From: Humisphaera borealis
GTDB lineage: Bacteria > Planctomycetota > Phycisphaerae > Tepidisphaerales > Tepidisphaeraceae
Direction: 5' to 3'
Assembly: GCF_015169395.1 (NCBI RefSeq)
Contig: NZ_CP063458.1
Coordinates: 868,001-932,000 of the forward strand
Length of the DNA stretch: 64,000 bases
The stretch's first letter is position 1. The number at the start of each line of letters is the position of its first letter. The translations under genes were made by a program, and so were the position numbers. Positions 25,950 to 34,692 of this stretch are shown here, in pieces. The notes beneath the pieces were generated by a model. That model ran no database searches, was not told the DNA's origin, and saw only the letters and a program-made list of their open reading frames with translations.

Positions 25950-26926
25950 GAGAAGACCCGCTGCACCGCTTCAAGCAGCGATGGATTGCCGCTCTGTTGC
26001 ACGAATGCCGTAACGCGGGATTTGACCGATTCATCCAGCCTGAACGGCGACAGGGCGTCGATCGCCATCTCGGCCGTTCGGCGGTCTTTCTCGACGAGCG
26101 ATACCAGCCACTCCACCGCCGCCGGCAGTCGTGAGCTGGCGGCGGCGATCAGGATCGTCTTGAGAACCTCCGGCTCTTTTTCGCGATCGTAAGCCTGGCG
26201 CAACCGATCCAACGCCGCCGGCAGGCGACTGGCGCCCAGGGCCAGCGCCGCGCCCGCTCTTGCCGCTTCTTCGCGATGCGACATTAACCCGGCGACGACA
26301 TCCAGCGACTCGGCGGGCGCGAGTTGCATCAGTCCCGTCGCACACTCGGCGAGCACCTCCGGCTCGGAATCGCCGACGCGAAGTTTCAATCGCATCACCA
26401 GCACCGCGCCTTCGCGGCCGCTGGCCGACAAGGCCCGGGCGGCCGCGACGCGAACGAGCGAAGCCAGATCCGTCAAAAGATCGGTGCAGATCGTCAGCGC
26501 CTCCGGATGCGCCATCGTCGCCAGTCCGAACGCGGCGGTCGCCCGCAGCTCTGCGGCAGGGTCGGCGAGCATCACGCCCGACGGCCGGCCGGCGCCCTGC
26601 TTCACCGCCGACAGGTAGACGTCGGCCGCCTCGCCGCCGGCATAGAGATCGACCAGGCTCCGCACGACGCCGGTGCGGGCGACGTAGTTTTTGTCGTCAT
26701 GCCCCGGATTCATCTCCGCGAACCGCCAGTAAGCGCCGGCGAGGTCGCCCGCGAGTTCCTTTTTCTCATACCGGGACGCCAGCTCGGCACCGCGGGCCAC
26801 GACCACGACGGAAGAGTGCCCGATCGACTTCTTAAGTTCCGCCAGGAACTCTGGCGAAGACGGCACCTGCCGAAGCGCCGACAGGCGATCGAGGATGGCG
26901 TCGGGGTTGCTGGCGCGTTTGGCCAT
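25946..26926 (-). CDS. HEAT-repeat protein
   Basis: This 326-residue cytoplasmic protein is made of helical repeats with the HEAT pattern: LRATAAFGLATMAHPEALTI, VRVAAARALSASGREGAVLV, VLAECATGLMQLAPAESLDV, RAGAALALGASRLPAALDRL. Such arrays are protein-interaction scaffolds; no catalytic motif is seen. It is the last of three closely packed minus-strand genes: its ATG lies 4 bases after the stop of the 132-residue protein, which points to translational coupling. Its TAG stop is inside a REP arm, so the true C-terminus may have been changed by insertion of the repeat. Confidence 0.8.
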   Translation of the reverse strand: MAKRASNPDAILDRLSALRQVPSSPEFLAELKKSIGHSSVVVVARGAELASRYEKKELAGDLAGAYWRFAEMNPGHDDKNYVARTGVVRSLVDLYAGGEAADVYLSAVKQGAGRPSGVMLADPAAELRATAAFGLATMAHPEALTICTDLLTDLASLVRVAAARALSASGREGAVLVMRLKLRVGDSEPEVLAECATGLMQLAPAESLDVVAGLMSHREEAARAGAALALGASRLPAALDRLRQAYDREKEPEVLKTILIAAASSRLPAAVEWLVSLVEKDRRTAEMAIDALSPFRLDESVKSRVTAFVQQSGNPSLLEAVQRVFS

Positions 26927-26930
26927 GGGT

Positions 26931-27329
26931 TCACATCGCCGCGTCGTCAGTCCGATCGGCTTCGTCGATGACATCCGTCGATTCCAGCCCCTGTTCCAAC
27001 GACTTCAGCAGTTCCCGTCGCTGGCGATTCATCGTCGCATCGGACGACGCATAGGTTCGCTTCGCTTCTCCCGTGCCGATCAGATCGAGTGCGGCGTCGC
27101 GAATGAATGCCATCACCCGCCCGTCGCGCAGTTGCAGCGCGGCCAGGGCCAGGAAAATGACCGGCCCTTCCTGCGGGTCGGCGAGCAGGTCGCGGAAGAT
27201 GGCCAGGACGTCGCGCGTGGCGTCGGAGACCGGAACGCCGTGGTCGATCCGGCCGGCGTATTCCCGTCGGACCTCGGCGGCGAGGTCCGAGGCGAAGAAG
27301 GGTTCGTAGTCGGCGTCAGTCAAGGGCAC
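26931..27329 (-). CDS. Conserved-looking protein of unknown function in HEAT operon
   Basis: This 132-residue hydrophilic, mostly helical protein has an acidic N-terminus (DADYEPFFASDLAAEV) and a middle helix pair (VIFLALAALQLRDGRVM). I recognise no family. The pattern 'FLALA-x-x-Q' resembles a single HEAT/TPR-type hairpin. It lies 24 bases after the amidohydrolase gene and 4 bases before the HEAT gene, so the three form one operon, and it probably works with the HEAT protein. GC3 bias supports true coding. Confidence 0.7.
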   Translation of the reverse strand: MPLTDADYEPFFASDLAAEVRREYAGRIDHGVPVSDATRDVLAIFRDLLADPQEGPVIFLALAALQLRDGRVMAFIRDAALDLIGTGEAKRTYASSDATMNRQRRELLKSLEQGLESTDVIDEADRTDDAAM

Positions 27330-27353
27330 TCGCTTGCGGGGAACGCTTGCGGT

Positions 27354-29804
27354 TCACTCGAACCCCATCCCCAGTTTCCCGAGCAATCGGGTGGCGTTGT
27401 CGTGGTAGATCTTCTGCAACACCGCGTCCGGCAGCGCCAGCCCGCGGACGGTTGGCTGCTGATCGGCCGGCACGTCAGGGTCGATGATCGGGCTCGGGCC
27501 GATGTACGCCGTCTCCCACAGCTTGCGGTGGCACCAGATGCGGCTGGCGAGGAAGTCGAACTGGCGGTCGTCGCCGCTGACCTGGTCGGAGCCGAAGAGA
27601 ATGCGATCGGCGTTGCGGATAAAGAACTCACGGGCCGGTTCGCGGCGCGCGGAGATCTCGCGAACCATCCAGCGGGTTGCCGAGCAGTCGAGCCAGAGGT
27701 CGGGGAACTTGTCGAGCAGGCGCTGGAGCCGCGGAAGGTCTTCGGGATTTCCGCCCAGGTGGGCGCCGATCCAGGTGTGGCCGCGGTGCTCTTCGAGCAG
27801 GCTTTCCCACATGGCGTAGTGTTCGTCGCGGGTACCGAACTTGGCCGGGTCGTAGCGGCCGTTGTACCAGGTGTCGGGGTCGCCGATGTGCGTCATGATC
27901 GCCATGCCGCGGGCTTTGACGTCGGCAAAGAGTGGCTTGTAGACGGGCGAATCAAGGCGGTGGCCGCGCATCGCCATCGTGCCGGGGGCGGCGTGGAACT
28001 TGGCGATCCGACTGCCGAGGTTGTAGAACGCCTCGATGCGGTTCAGCCAGTTGTCCACCCAGCGGTCCGACGCATCGCCCCATTGCGGCACGGCGATAAA
28101 GCGGAGCCGCCGACCCCAGTCGCGCACCAGTGCGACGGCTTCTTCCAACGGCGACATGGTAACGAACACGTCCATGCCGTAGTGGTCGGCCGCCTCGAAC
28201 CAATCCTCGGCGTGCCGCCGGGCCAGCAGGTGGCAGTGGAAGTCGATCACCAACCCCCGGACCTTGGGCCGGGGCCAGGGCCGGCGGAAATCGATATTGG
28301 TCCGGTTGTATTCGTCGCGAACCGCCGGGGCCATGACGGTCGATGCCGTCGTCTTGACGGCCTGCTTCACTTCAACCACGACGGCGGGCGCCGGGGTTTG
28401 GGCCGACGTCGATTCGTTCGCCTCTTCAACGGCGGGCTCCGGCACGGGCTCGTCGACTCGATCGGGGACTAACGTGGGCGCAGACTCGGCCACGCTATCG
28501 TCGGCCGATGGGACAGTCCCGTCGTGCGTGACAACAACCTCGTCAATGCGGCTGTCGGCGATGTGCCCGTCCGCTTCAATTGCAGAGGCCTCCTCGATCG
28601 CGGGAGGTTCATCGGGCGTCGCGTCGACGACGAGGGCAACGGGCTCGGCGGGAATGGTTTCGGGTGTGCCGGCGTCGACCGCAACTGCTTCGCGGGCCAC
28701 CTCATCGACCGGCGGAAGATTGACGGTCTCTGCGATCGTCGTCGATGCCTCGGGGACGGATGAGGCGGCGTCCGACGCCGCGGACACTTCGGTCGCGGTG
28801 TCGGTGGAGGTTTGAGCTGATTCGCTGGAGCGATCCAAGTGAGCCTCGGGAGACGTCAAAGCCGGGTCCGCAGCGGCACGCACCGGCGGGCGGACGGTGT
28901 CAAAACCTGACCGCTCGGCGGTCCACTCCAGGCGGGCGGCCATCGCCGGCAGGGCGTCATCGGACGGCACGTACGCCGAAGCGGCCTCGAACGCCGCGTC
29001 GAACGCATCGGTGTCAACGCTGTCCAGCCCGGTCGAATCGATACCGCCGGCGGGCATCACAGACGACAGCAGGTCAGTGATCGCACTGATCTCCGCCGTC
29101 GCGGTCGCCAAGGCCGAACCCGCCAGAGTAATGGAGTCTACGTCGGCAACGGCCGTGATTTCTTCCTCCACCACCGAGACGATAGCGGCCGGGGCGGTGA
29201 CTGGCACGTCAACGGGCACCTCGACGGCGACCTGTTCCGGAGACGGGGCTTCCGCCGGTTCCACGGCAACTTCTGCCGGTTCCGCTGCGACGTCGGCCGG
29301 CATCTCTGTCGGGGCGGCGGTCGCTGCAACAAGGTTCGAGGCAGCCTCGGCGTTAGCGATCTCGCTCGCGGCGACGAGGTTCATCGCCCGGGCCGTGGCA
29401 AGCAACTGGCGCGTCAGGCGGACGTCGTCGGTCGAATCGTGGGCCATCGTCGAAGCGGCCGACAGCAGGGTCGCCAGTTCTGATGTCAGCGTCGCGGGGG
29501 GAACGGTCGTGCCGATGCCATCGTTCGGGTGCCCGTACGGCCGGTCGGCGGTCGGGCGTCCGCCGGAGAACAGGCGGTCGGCGATCGTGGTTTGCGGCCA
29601 GACGAATCGGGGTGCCCAGGCTGCGATGTCTTCGGCGCTGGGCTCGCTATTGCGACGCCAGGGGTCGGGGATCACCACCACCGGGTCCCACAGCGGTTCG
29701 CGGAGCGTCGCTAGGTCGCCGGCGTCAGACACTGCAGCGGTGGCGCGTTCCTCCCGGGATTGCTTCGCCCACCCGAAAAGCCGCTTCGGCGATTGTTTCG
29801 TCAT
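27354..29804 (-). CDS. Amidohydrolase-2 family protein with long Ala/Val/Thr-rich N-terminal half
   Basis: The protein has 816 residues. The last 300 are an amidohydrolase-2 domain: VIDFHCHLLARRH (metal-binding HxH), then MTHIGD, IGAHLGGNPEDL and LFGSDQVSG, matching the His and Asp ligands of metal-dependent hydrolases and decarboxylases of this family, with the typical DNATRLLG end. The first about 490 residues are very unusual: acidic low-complexity sequence dominated by Ala, Val, Thr, Ser, Pro and Asp, with repeated VAEPAEVAVEPAEA-like phrases. A short start segment (KRLFGWAKQS) and one around 35-70 (WDPVVVIPDPWRR) are better conserved-looking. The substrate is unknown. It is the first gene of the operon with the 132-residue protein and the HEAT protein. 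Confidence 0.82.
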   Translation of the reverse strand: MTKQSPKRLFGWAKQSREERATAAVSDAGDLATLREPLWDPVVVIPDPWRRNSEPSAEDIAAWAPRFVWPQTTIADRLFSGGRPTADRPYGHPNDGIGTTVPPATLTSELATLLSAASTMAHDSTDDVRLTRQLLATARAMNLVAASEIANAEAASNLVAATAAPTEMPADVAAEPAEVAVEPAEAPSPEQVAVEVPVDVPVTAPAAIVSVVEEEITAVADVDSITLAGSALATATAEISAITDLLSSVMPAGGIDSTGLDSVDTDAFDAAFEAASAYVPSDDALPAMAARLEWTAERSGFDTVRPPVRAAADPALTSPEAHLDRSSESAQTSTDTATEVSAASDAASSVPEASTTIAETVNLPPVDEVAREAVAVDAGTPETIPAEPVALVVDATPDEPPAIEEASAIEADGHIADSRIDEVVVTHDGTVPSADDSVAESAPTLVPDRVDEPVPEPAVEEANESTSAQTPAPAVVVEVKQAVKTTASTVMAPAVRDEYNRTNIDFRRPWPRPKVRGLVIDFHCHLLARRHAEDWFEAADHYGMDVFVTMSPLEEAVALVRDWGRRLRFIAVPQWGDASDRWVDNWLNRIEAFYNLGSRIAKFHAAPGTMAMRGHRLDSPVYKPLFADVKARGMAIMTHIGDPDTWYNGRYDPAKFGTRDEHYAMWESLLEEHRGHTWIGAHLGGNPEDLPRLQRLLDKFPDLWLDCSATRWMVREISARREPAREFFIRNADRILFGSDQVSGDDRQFDFLASRIWCHRKLWETAYIGPSPIIDPDVPADQQPTVRGLALPDAVLQKIYHDNATRLLGKLGMGFE

Positions 29805-29984
29805 CTTGCACCGTCCGTGGCGATCGACCGTTCCCGCGTCGCAACTCCCGCGACGGCAAATAGTGTCGTGAAATGTTTGGAAATCGTCAATTCAGGTCCG
29901 GGACGCGCACGAAGCGAGCTGGATACTGATTGTGGCAGAGGCATGCGATCGATGCCTGTGTCCGTCGTCGTACGGCACCGAGAT

Positions 29985-30073
29985 TGAACGCCAAGACGCC
30001 AAGACGCCAAGACGCCAAGACGCCAAGAATTGCCTTGAATGGCGTCCTTGGCGACTCGGCGTCTTGGCGTTCA
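29985..30073. repeat. Palindromic repeat with five tandem CGCCAAGA copies
   Basis: Outer arms TGAACGCCAAGACGCC (29985-30000) and GGCGTCTTGGCGTTCA (30058-30073) are perfect. The left part is five exact copies of CGCCAAGA (29989-30028); the right part has complementary words (GGCGTCCTTGGCG, GGCGTCTTGGCG). Confidence 0.9.
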
Positions 30074-30092
30074 TCACTTGCGGTTTCGGAGA

Positions 30093-30164
30093 AGGACACT
30101 GAGTTCAAGGACATGAAGACGGAGAAGCGAGTTCACCGTGATTTCTCCTTGCTCTCAGTGTCCT
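30093..30164. repeat. Imperfect palindrome with GGACACTGAG arms
   Basis: AGGACACTGAG (30093-30103) pairs with CTCAGTGTCCT (30154-30164), and GGAGAA (30121-30126) with TTCTCC (30143-30148). It lies just downstream of the symporter stop and could fold in its mRNA 3' end. Confidence 0.7.
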
Positions 30165-30189
30165 CCGTGGTGATTCCGTCTTCTTCAAG

Positions 30190-31956
30190 CTAAGCCGTCG
30201 CCAAACCGTCCTTCTTCGCGTAGCGCACGTCTGCCTCCGGCGGCGGCGAAAGCAGCGAGACGACCACCAGCACGAGGAAGCCCAGCGGAATGGTGACCAA
30301 GCCCGGCTGGCTGAACGGCACGATCGCCGTGGCCGGGTCCCATCCATAGACGTCCTTGTACGCCTGCCCGGACATCAGCACCCAAGCGAGCGACGACACC
30401 AGACCGATGATAATCGCCCAGGTGATTCCCTGCTTGGTCGTCCGCTTCCAGAACAGCAGCATGACCAGTGCCGGCAGGTTTGCACTGGCGGCGATGTTGA
30501 ACGCCCAGCCGACCAAGAACGACACGTTGAGCTTCTGGAACACGATGCCCAGCACCATGGCGATCGCGCCGACGACGACCGCCGCGATCTTGCCGGCCTT
30601 CACCTTGCCGTGGTCGTCGAGCTTGATACCCAGGAAGTTGGTCATCAAGTCATGTGCGACCGCGCCGCTGGCGGCCATGATCAGGCCGCTGACGGTACCG
30701 AGCACGGTCGTGAACGCGATCGCCGAGATGATCGCAAACTGCAGCTCGCCGAACGTCTTGGCCAGCAGCGGGGCGGCCATGTTGTTGTTGGTCGGGTCCA
30801 TGCCGTTGCTGGTCATGGCACCCAGGCCGAGGAACAGCGTCAGCACGTAGAAAAACCCGATGCTCGCGATACCGACGACGGTGCTCTTGCGGGCGGCGTT
30901 GCCGTCTTTCACGGTGTAGTAGCGAATCAGGATATGTGGCAGCGACGCAGTGCCGCAGAACAGTGCGAGCATCAGCGAGATGAAGTCGAGCTTGTCCGAC
31001 AGCTTCTCGCTGCGAATACCTTTGAAGGTGGGCGTACCGCCGGGCTGGAGCAGGTCTTCGCCACTGCGGACCACCGGCTTGTAGGTGGTGACTTCCGCGC
31101 CGTCGGGCGCGGTGGTCTTGGCCGACGTCCACGTGACGATCTGGCTCTTTTGAATCGTGGCGATGTACTCCAGCGGTCCGAGCGGGCCGGTTTCGGTCTT
31201 GCCGTCGGGCAACGCGGCGACGGTGCCGACAAACTTCAGATCCGCCTGCCCTTCGCCATGACCCTGCGGCTTGCCGTCGACGAACGTCTTGCCGTCCTTC
31301 TTGGTGACGACCTGCGGCTGGGTCGGCGTCGGCGACACCTTTAGCCCGCGGTTGAGAATCGAGACCGTCAGGCCGAGGCAGAAGATCACCAGCAGCGAGC
31401 CCTTGATGAACTGCACCCACGTGGTCGAAACCATGCCCGCCGTTGCCACGATCAGGATGACGACGATACCCACCGTGATCACTCCGGTCTCATGGCTGAA
31501 GCCGAGCAGCGGCTGGATGAGCACGCCGGCGCCGACCATCTGCGGGATCAGGTAGAAAAGGCTCACCAGCAGGGTGCTGATGGCCGCTGCCAGCTTGATG
31601 CCCGGGCTGTTGAACTTGGCGTCCAGTGCATCGGCGAAGGTGAACTTGCCCATACGCTTGAGTGGCTCGGCGATCACGAACAGCGCCACTACCCAGCCGG
31701 CGAGATAGCCGATCGAGTAGAGAAAGCCGTCGTAGCCGAAAAACGCGATCATCCCGCAGATGCCGAGGAACGAAGCCGCCGACAGGTAATCGCCGGCGAA
31801 CGCGATACCGTTGACGAACCAGTTGATCTGGCCGTGCGCGGCGTAGTAACCCTTGGCGCTCTTGGCCTTGCGGCCCAGGTAAAAGCTCAGGCCCAGCACG
31901 ATGCCGACGAAGAACGCGAACACGGAAAAAGCAGTCCAGGAAAAATCGTACTTCAC
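30190..31956 (-). CDS. actP: ActP-like sodium:solute (acetate/carboxylate) symporter
   Basis: This 588-residue membrane protein has the SSS-family fold: an N-terminal helix, then SAKGYYAAHGQINWFVNGIA and GDYLSAASFLGICGMIAFFG, which match the ActP/YjcG subgroup, then LFYLIPQMVGAGVLI and GTASLPHILIRYYTV. A soluble insertion of about 100 residues (about 215-315) lies between helices 6 and 7; it is hydrophilic and longer than in E. coli ActP. It should take up acetate or a related short carboxylate with sodium. It starts with GTG at 31956, overlapping the DUF485 stop by 4 bases (GTGA), so the two are translationally coupled, the usual arrangement of this pair. Confidence 0.88.
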   Translation of the reverse strand: MKYDFSWTAFSVFAFFVGIVLGLSFYLGRKAKSAKGYYAAHGQINWFVNGIAFAGDYLSAASFLGICGMIAFFGYDGFLYSIGYLAGWVVALFVIAEPLKRMGKFTFADALDAKFNSPGIKLAAAISTLLVSLFYLIPQMVGAGVLIQPLLGFSHETGVITVGIVVILIVATAGMVSTTWVQFIKGSLLVIFCLGLTVSILNRGLKVSPTPTQPQVVTKKDGKTFVDGKPQGHGEGQADLKFVGTVAALPDGKTETGPLGPLEYIATIQKSQIVTWTSAKTTAPDGAEVTTYKPVVRSGEDLLQPGGTPTFKGIRSEKLSDKLDFISLMLALFCGTASLPHILIRYYTVKDGNAARKSTVVGIASIGFFYVLTLFLGLGAMTSNGMDPTNNNMAAPLLAKTFGELQFAIISAIAFTTVLGTVSGLIMAASGAVAHDLMTNFLGIKLDDHGKVKAGKIAAVVVGAIAMVLGIVFQKLNVSFLVGWAFNIAASANLPALVMLLFWKRTTKQGITWAIIIGLVSSLAWVLMSGQAYKDVYGWDPATAIVPFSQPGLVTIPLGFLVLVVVSLLSPPPEADVRYAKKDGLATA

Positions 31957-32270
31957 GCTGCGCCCTCCTCTTCGGCGGCCTTGTTCGCCACTTCGATCTC
32001 GGTCAGTTCCGGCCGGGTGTCGGGCTCGCTCTTGCAGATGACCATGTAGATCACGGCCAGCACGAATGCGCCAACGATCAGCCCGAAGCCGTACACGATC
32101 GCCAGGTTCACGCCGGCGATGGACGGGGTCTTCATCGTGTCGCGCATGAACGCGCTCAGCACGATGAAAACGCCGTAAAGGATCAGGTAGATCACGAAGA
32201 GGATCAGTCCGATTCTGGCGTTGTGCGCCCAGGCATCGGTGTGAGCCTTGGAATGGTTAGGGTCAGACAC
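31953..32270 (-). CDS. DUF485 membrane protein, partner of the symporter
   Basis: This 105-residue protein has two transmembrane helices (ARIGLILFVIYLILYGVFIV and NLAIVYGFGLIVGAFVLAVI), matching DUF485, which is almost always encoded just ahead of ActP-type symporters. The start is GTG at 32270: an AGGAGG sits 9 bases upstream, and there is no better in-frame ATG. A longer frame reaching to an ATG at 32435 is less likely because it would put 55 poorly biased residues before the conserved part. It probably assists symporter assembly or activity (inference). Confidence 0.85.
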   Translation of the reverse strand: MSDPNHSKAHTDAWAHNARIGLILFVIYLILYGVFIVLSAFMRDTMKTPSIAGVNLAIVYGFGLIVGAFVLAVIYMVICKSEPDTRPELTEIEVANKAAEEEGAA

Positions 32271-32519
32271 GGCCGGTTGCCTCCTGCGAAGTAGAGTTGG
32301 GCCGGCATTGAACCGGAAAACGTGGCTGGACGCAAAGTTATGCGCGGCGATCGACGTCTTGCATAAGTAGAGCACCGACCTTCGCACCACGGGCCAGATG
32401 AACTGCAGGCTCGCTTCGCACGAGTGCGAATTCATCTCAAGTTTGCCGAACCTCCCATCCTACAGTCCGGTGGTCCGCTCAGTGGACCTTGTGCGAAATT
32501 CAGAGAATGAGGAGACCCC
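32271..32519. promoter_or_regulatory. Divergent promoter region, symporter operon and DUF2959 gene
   Basis: 249 bases between divergent starts; it must hold both promoters, though I cannot fix -35/-10 boxes with confidence. No repeat of the palindromic families is present. A GAATGAGGAG Shine-Dalgarno region precedes ATG 32520. Confidence 0.4.
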
Positions 32520-33356
32520 ATGTATACCACCAAGATGTTCAGAATCGGATCACTCGGTTTGACAGCCGGCCTTCTCGGCGTCGTCGCCGGGTGCTCGTCC
32601 AACCAAGGCAGCGCTAACTCGGCAACGATGGGTGATGCGCAGCCGGCGTCGGCGATCAGCAGGCGGTCCACCAATGGCACTATACCGGGCGTTGACAGGA
32701 CGCTTGAGGCTGTTTCGTCGGTCCGCGACCTGCGAACTGCGCTGACGGCCGAGCGGCTGCAGGTCGATAAAACGCTGGTCGCATTGACCGCCGTCACCAA
32801 CAGCCAGGGGGACCTGATCCCGGCGTTTCAGCAGTACGTGCAATCACTGGCGGATCTGAAGGCGGCTCGACAGAACAGCGCGTCGTCCGCCGACGCCATG
32901 CGGGACAAGGCGAGGGGCTACATCACCGGGTGGGAGGTCGAAGTGTATGGCGTGGAAGACCAGGCGCTGCGGACTCAGGCCGAACGCCGTCGCAATGAGG
33001 TTCGCAAGGACTACGCTGCCGTCACCGACAGCCTGCGAACGGTGCAGGACGCGTACGAAAAGTTCGAGAGTAAGGCGGACGACGTTCGGCGGTTCCTGGC
33101 GAACGATCTGACCGGAGCCGGCGTGCAGGCGGCGGCATCGGCCGGACAGCAGACCGTGACCGCCGGCGGCGAGCACAAGGGCCGCATCGACGCCACCGTC
33201 ACCACGCTCGATCTGGTGCTCGGCCACATGAGCCCTAACGGGCCCAACGGCCCGCAGAATGCCCAGCCGACCAACGGCCGCTCTGCCGCTGCACCTGCGG
33301 CGCCGCAACCCGCGCCTGTCGGCGTAGATGCCGATAAGGGTTTGAACAAGCCGTAA
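32520..33356 (+). CDS. DUF2959 family lipoprotein
   Basis: This 278-residue protein has a lipoprotein signal peptide ending in the lipobox GVVAGC (Cys about 25). The mature part is mostly helical and coiled (about 55-215): VDRTLEAVSSVRDLRTALTA and QVDKTLVALTAVTNSQGDL, then a long hydrophilic helix pair with EVRKDYAAVTDSLRTVQDAY, matching DUF2959. A Pro/Ala-rich tail closes it. Function unknown; location is the inner or outer membrane surface. GAGGAG upstream supports ATG 32520. A hairpin follows the stop. Confidence 0.82.
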   Translation: MYTTKMFRIGSLGLTAGLLGVVAGCSSNQGSANSATMGDAQPASAISRRSTNGTIPGVDRTLEAVSSVRDLRTALTAERLQVDKTLVALTAVTNSQGDLIPAFQQYVQSLADLKAARQNSASSADAMRDKARGYITGWEVEVYGVEDQALRTQAERRRNEVRKDYAAVTDSLRTVQDAYEKFESKADDVRRFLANDLTGAGVQAAASAGQQTVTAGGEHKGRIDATVTTLDLVLGHMSPNGPNGPQNAQPTNGRSAAAPAAPQPAPVGVDADKGLNKP

Positions 33357-33420
33357 GCAGGGCGCCGCCGGTGTTCCACCGTCCAGACCGTCAACAATCG
33401 CCGACATCCGTCGAGTGAAA

Positions 33421-33459
33421 CGAAAGCCGCCCGATCGCAATGCGACCGGGCGGCTTTCG
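33421..33459. terminator. Bidirectional hairpin between convergent genes
   Basis: CGAAAGCCGCCCG (33421-33433) and CGGGCGGCTTTCG (33447-33459) form a perfect 13-bp stem. It sits between the DUF2959 stop (33356) and the serC stop (33488) and is followed by TTCTG on the plus strand and TTTCAC on the minus strand. Confidence 0.75.
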
Positions 33460-33487
33460 TTCTGAACATCGCGGGATTTCTCAGTGG

Positions 33488-34567
33488 TTACGACTTCTTG
33501 GACGCAAAGTCCTTCATGAACGTCGCCAGTGCCTGTGCGCCCTCCACCGGCATCGCGTTATAGATGCTGGCGCGAATGCCGCCGACGGTGCGGTAACCCT
33601 TCAGGCCGACCATGCCCGCCTTGGAAGCGGTCTTGATGAATTCTTCGGTCAGTTCTTCGCTGGGCAGGGTGTAGGTGACGTTCATCCGCGAACGCTGTTC
33701 CTTGACGCTGACCGTGCCTTTGTAGAAGCCGTTGCTGGCGTCGATCGCGTCGTAGATCGCCTTGGCCTTGGTCTCGTTGATTTTCTCCATCGCCGCCAAG
33801 CCGCCCTTGGCATCGAGCCAGCGGAACACTTCCAGCAGGATGTAGATGCCGAAGGTCGGGGGCGTATTGACCATGCTCCTGCCTTCGGCCTGGTCCTTGA
33901 AGCTCCAGAGCTTGCTGGGCACCTTCTTCTGCTTGGCGTACATGTCCTTGCGAACAATCGTGAGCACCACGCCGGCAGGGCCGAGGTTCTTCTGAGCGCC
34001 GCCGTAAACCAGCGCACAGTCGCCAACCGGATGCGGGCGGCTCATGAACTCGCTGCTGGCGTCAACAATCAGGTTCGGGTGCTTCGGCCAGGCCGGCAGG
34101 CGATGGCCGTGGACGGTCTCGTTCGAGCAGACATGGAAGTAATCAGCACCCTCGTTGAGCTTCCACTCGGCGGTGGGGGTGCTGTGATCGAAGTTGCTCG
34201 CCTCGGTCGTGCCGACGACATTCGCCTTGCCCAGGTCCTTCGCCGCGCCGGCGGCCTTCTTGCTCCATTCGCCGCTGACGAGGTAGTCGGCGCTACCGTG
34301 CAGGAAGTTCATCGCGATGGTCGTGAAGAGCATCGTCGCACCGCCCTGCAGGAAGAGCACATCGTGCGTGTCGCCCAGGCCGAGCAGCTTCTTGCAGAGG
34401 GTCATCGCCTCGTCGTTGACGGCCTCGAACTCCTTGCCGCGATGACTCACCTCGGCAATGCCAAAGCCCTTGCCCTGGTAATCGACCAGCGCGACGGCGG
34501 ATTTTTCGAGAACTTCGGTCGGGAGCATCGCCGGGCCGGCGCTGAAATTGAAGATGCGGTTGGACAT
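33488..34567 (-). CDS. serC: Phosphoserine aminotransferase
   Basis: This 359-residue protein is a full-length SerC. It starts RIFNFSAGPAMLPTEVLEKS, with the PLP-binding lysine in ALVYGGAQKNLGPAGV (Lys193), and has NFDHSTPTAEW, VDASSEFMSRP and the end GLKGYRTVGGIRASIYNAM, the substrate-binding region. It transfers the amino group of glutamate to 3-phosphohydroxypyruvate in serine synthesis; in some bacteria it also acts in pyridoxal phosphate synthesis. It stands alone; no serA or serB is in the window. Confidence 0.97.
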   Translation of the reverse strand: MSNRIFNFSAGPAMLPTEVLEKSAVALVDYQGKGFGIAEVSHRGKEFEAVNDEAMTLCKKLLGLGDTHDVLFLQGGATMLFTTIAMNFLHGSADYLVSGEWSKKAAGAAKDLGKANVVGTTEASNFDHSTPTAEWKLNEGADYFHVCSNETVHGHRLPAWPKHPNLIVDASSEFMSRPHPVGDCALVYGGAQKNLGPAGVVLTIVRKDMYAKQKKVPSKLWSFKDQAEGRSMVNTPPTFGIYILLEVFRWLDAKGGLAAMEKINETKAKAIYDAIDASNGFYKGTVSVKEQRSRMNVTYTLPSEELTEEFIKTASKAGMVGLKGYRTVGGIRASIYNAMPVEGAQALATFMKDFASKKS

Positions 34568-34692
34568 AGTTCTGACCTCAAATTGGCTTAGCTACACTGG
34601 AAAAGCGAGGGGAGGATAGTAGGGGGAGTTGATTTCGGATGCCAGCGGTTAGCCGCGACGCGCCGCCGAGCGCTAAAACGCAGGTTCTCCAG

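Larger units (their letters stand above)
29805..30189. other. Repeat-rich gap between amidohydrolase start and symporter stop
   Basis: 385 bases with no supported gene. It holds the promoter region of the amidohydrolase operon (29805-29980) and two palindromic repeat blocks, the CGCCAAGA block and the GGACACTGAG block. Confidence 0.6.

Noticed and set aside
26895-28472. 525-codon plus-strand frame opposite the HEAT operon
   Set aside because: Antisense to the operon of three supported genes; Val/Gly/Arg composition typical of a shadow.
29989-30028. CRISPR-like look of five CGCCAAGA copies
   Set aside because: Units are 8 bp with no spacers, and no cas genes are in the window.
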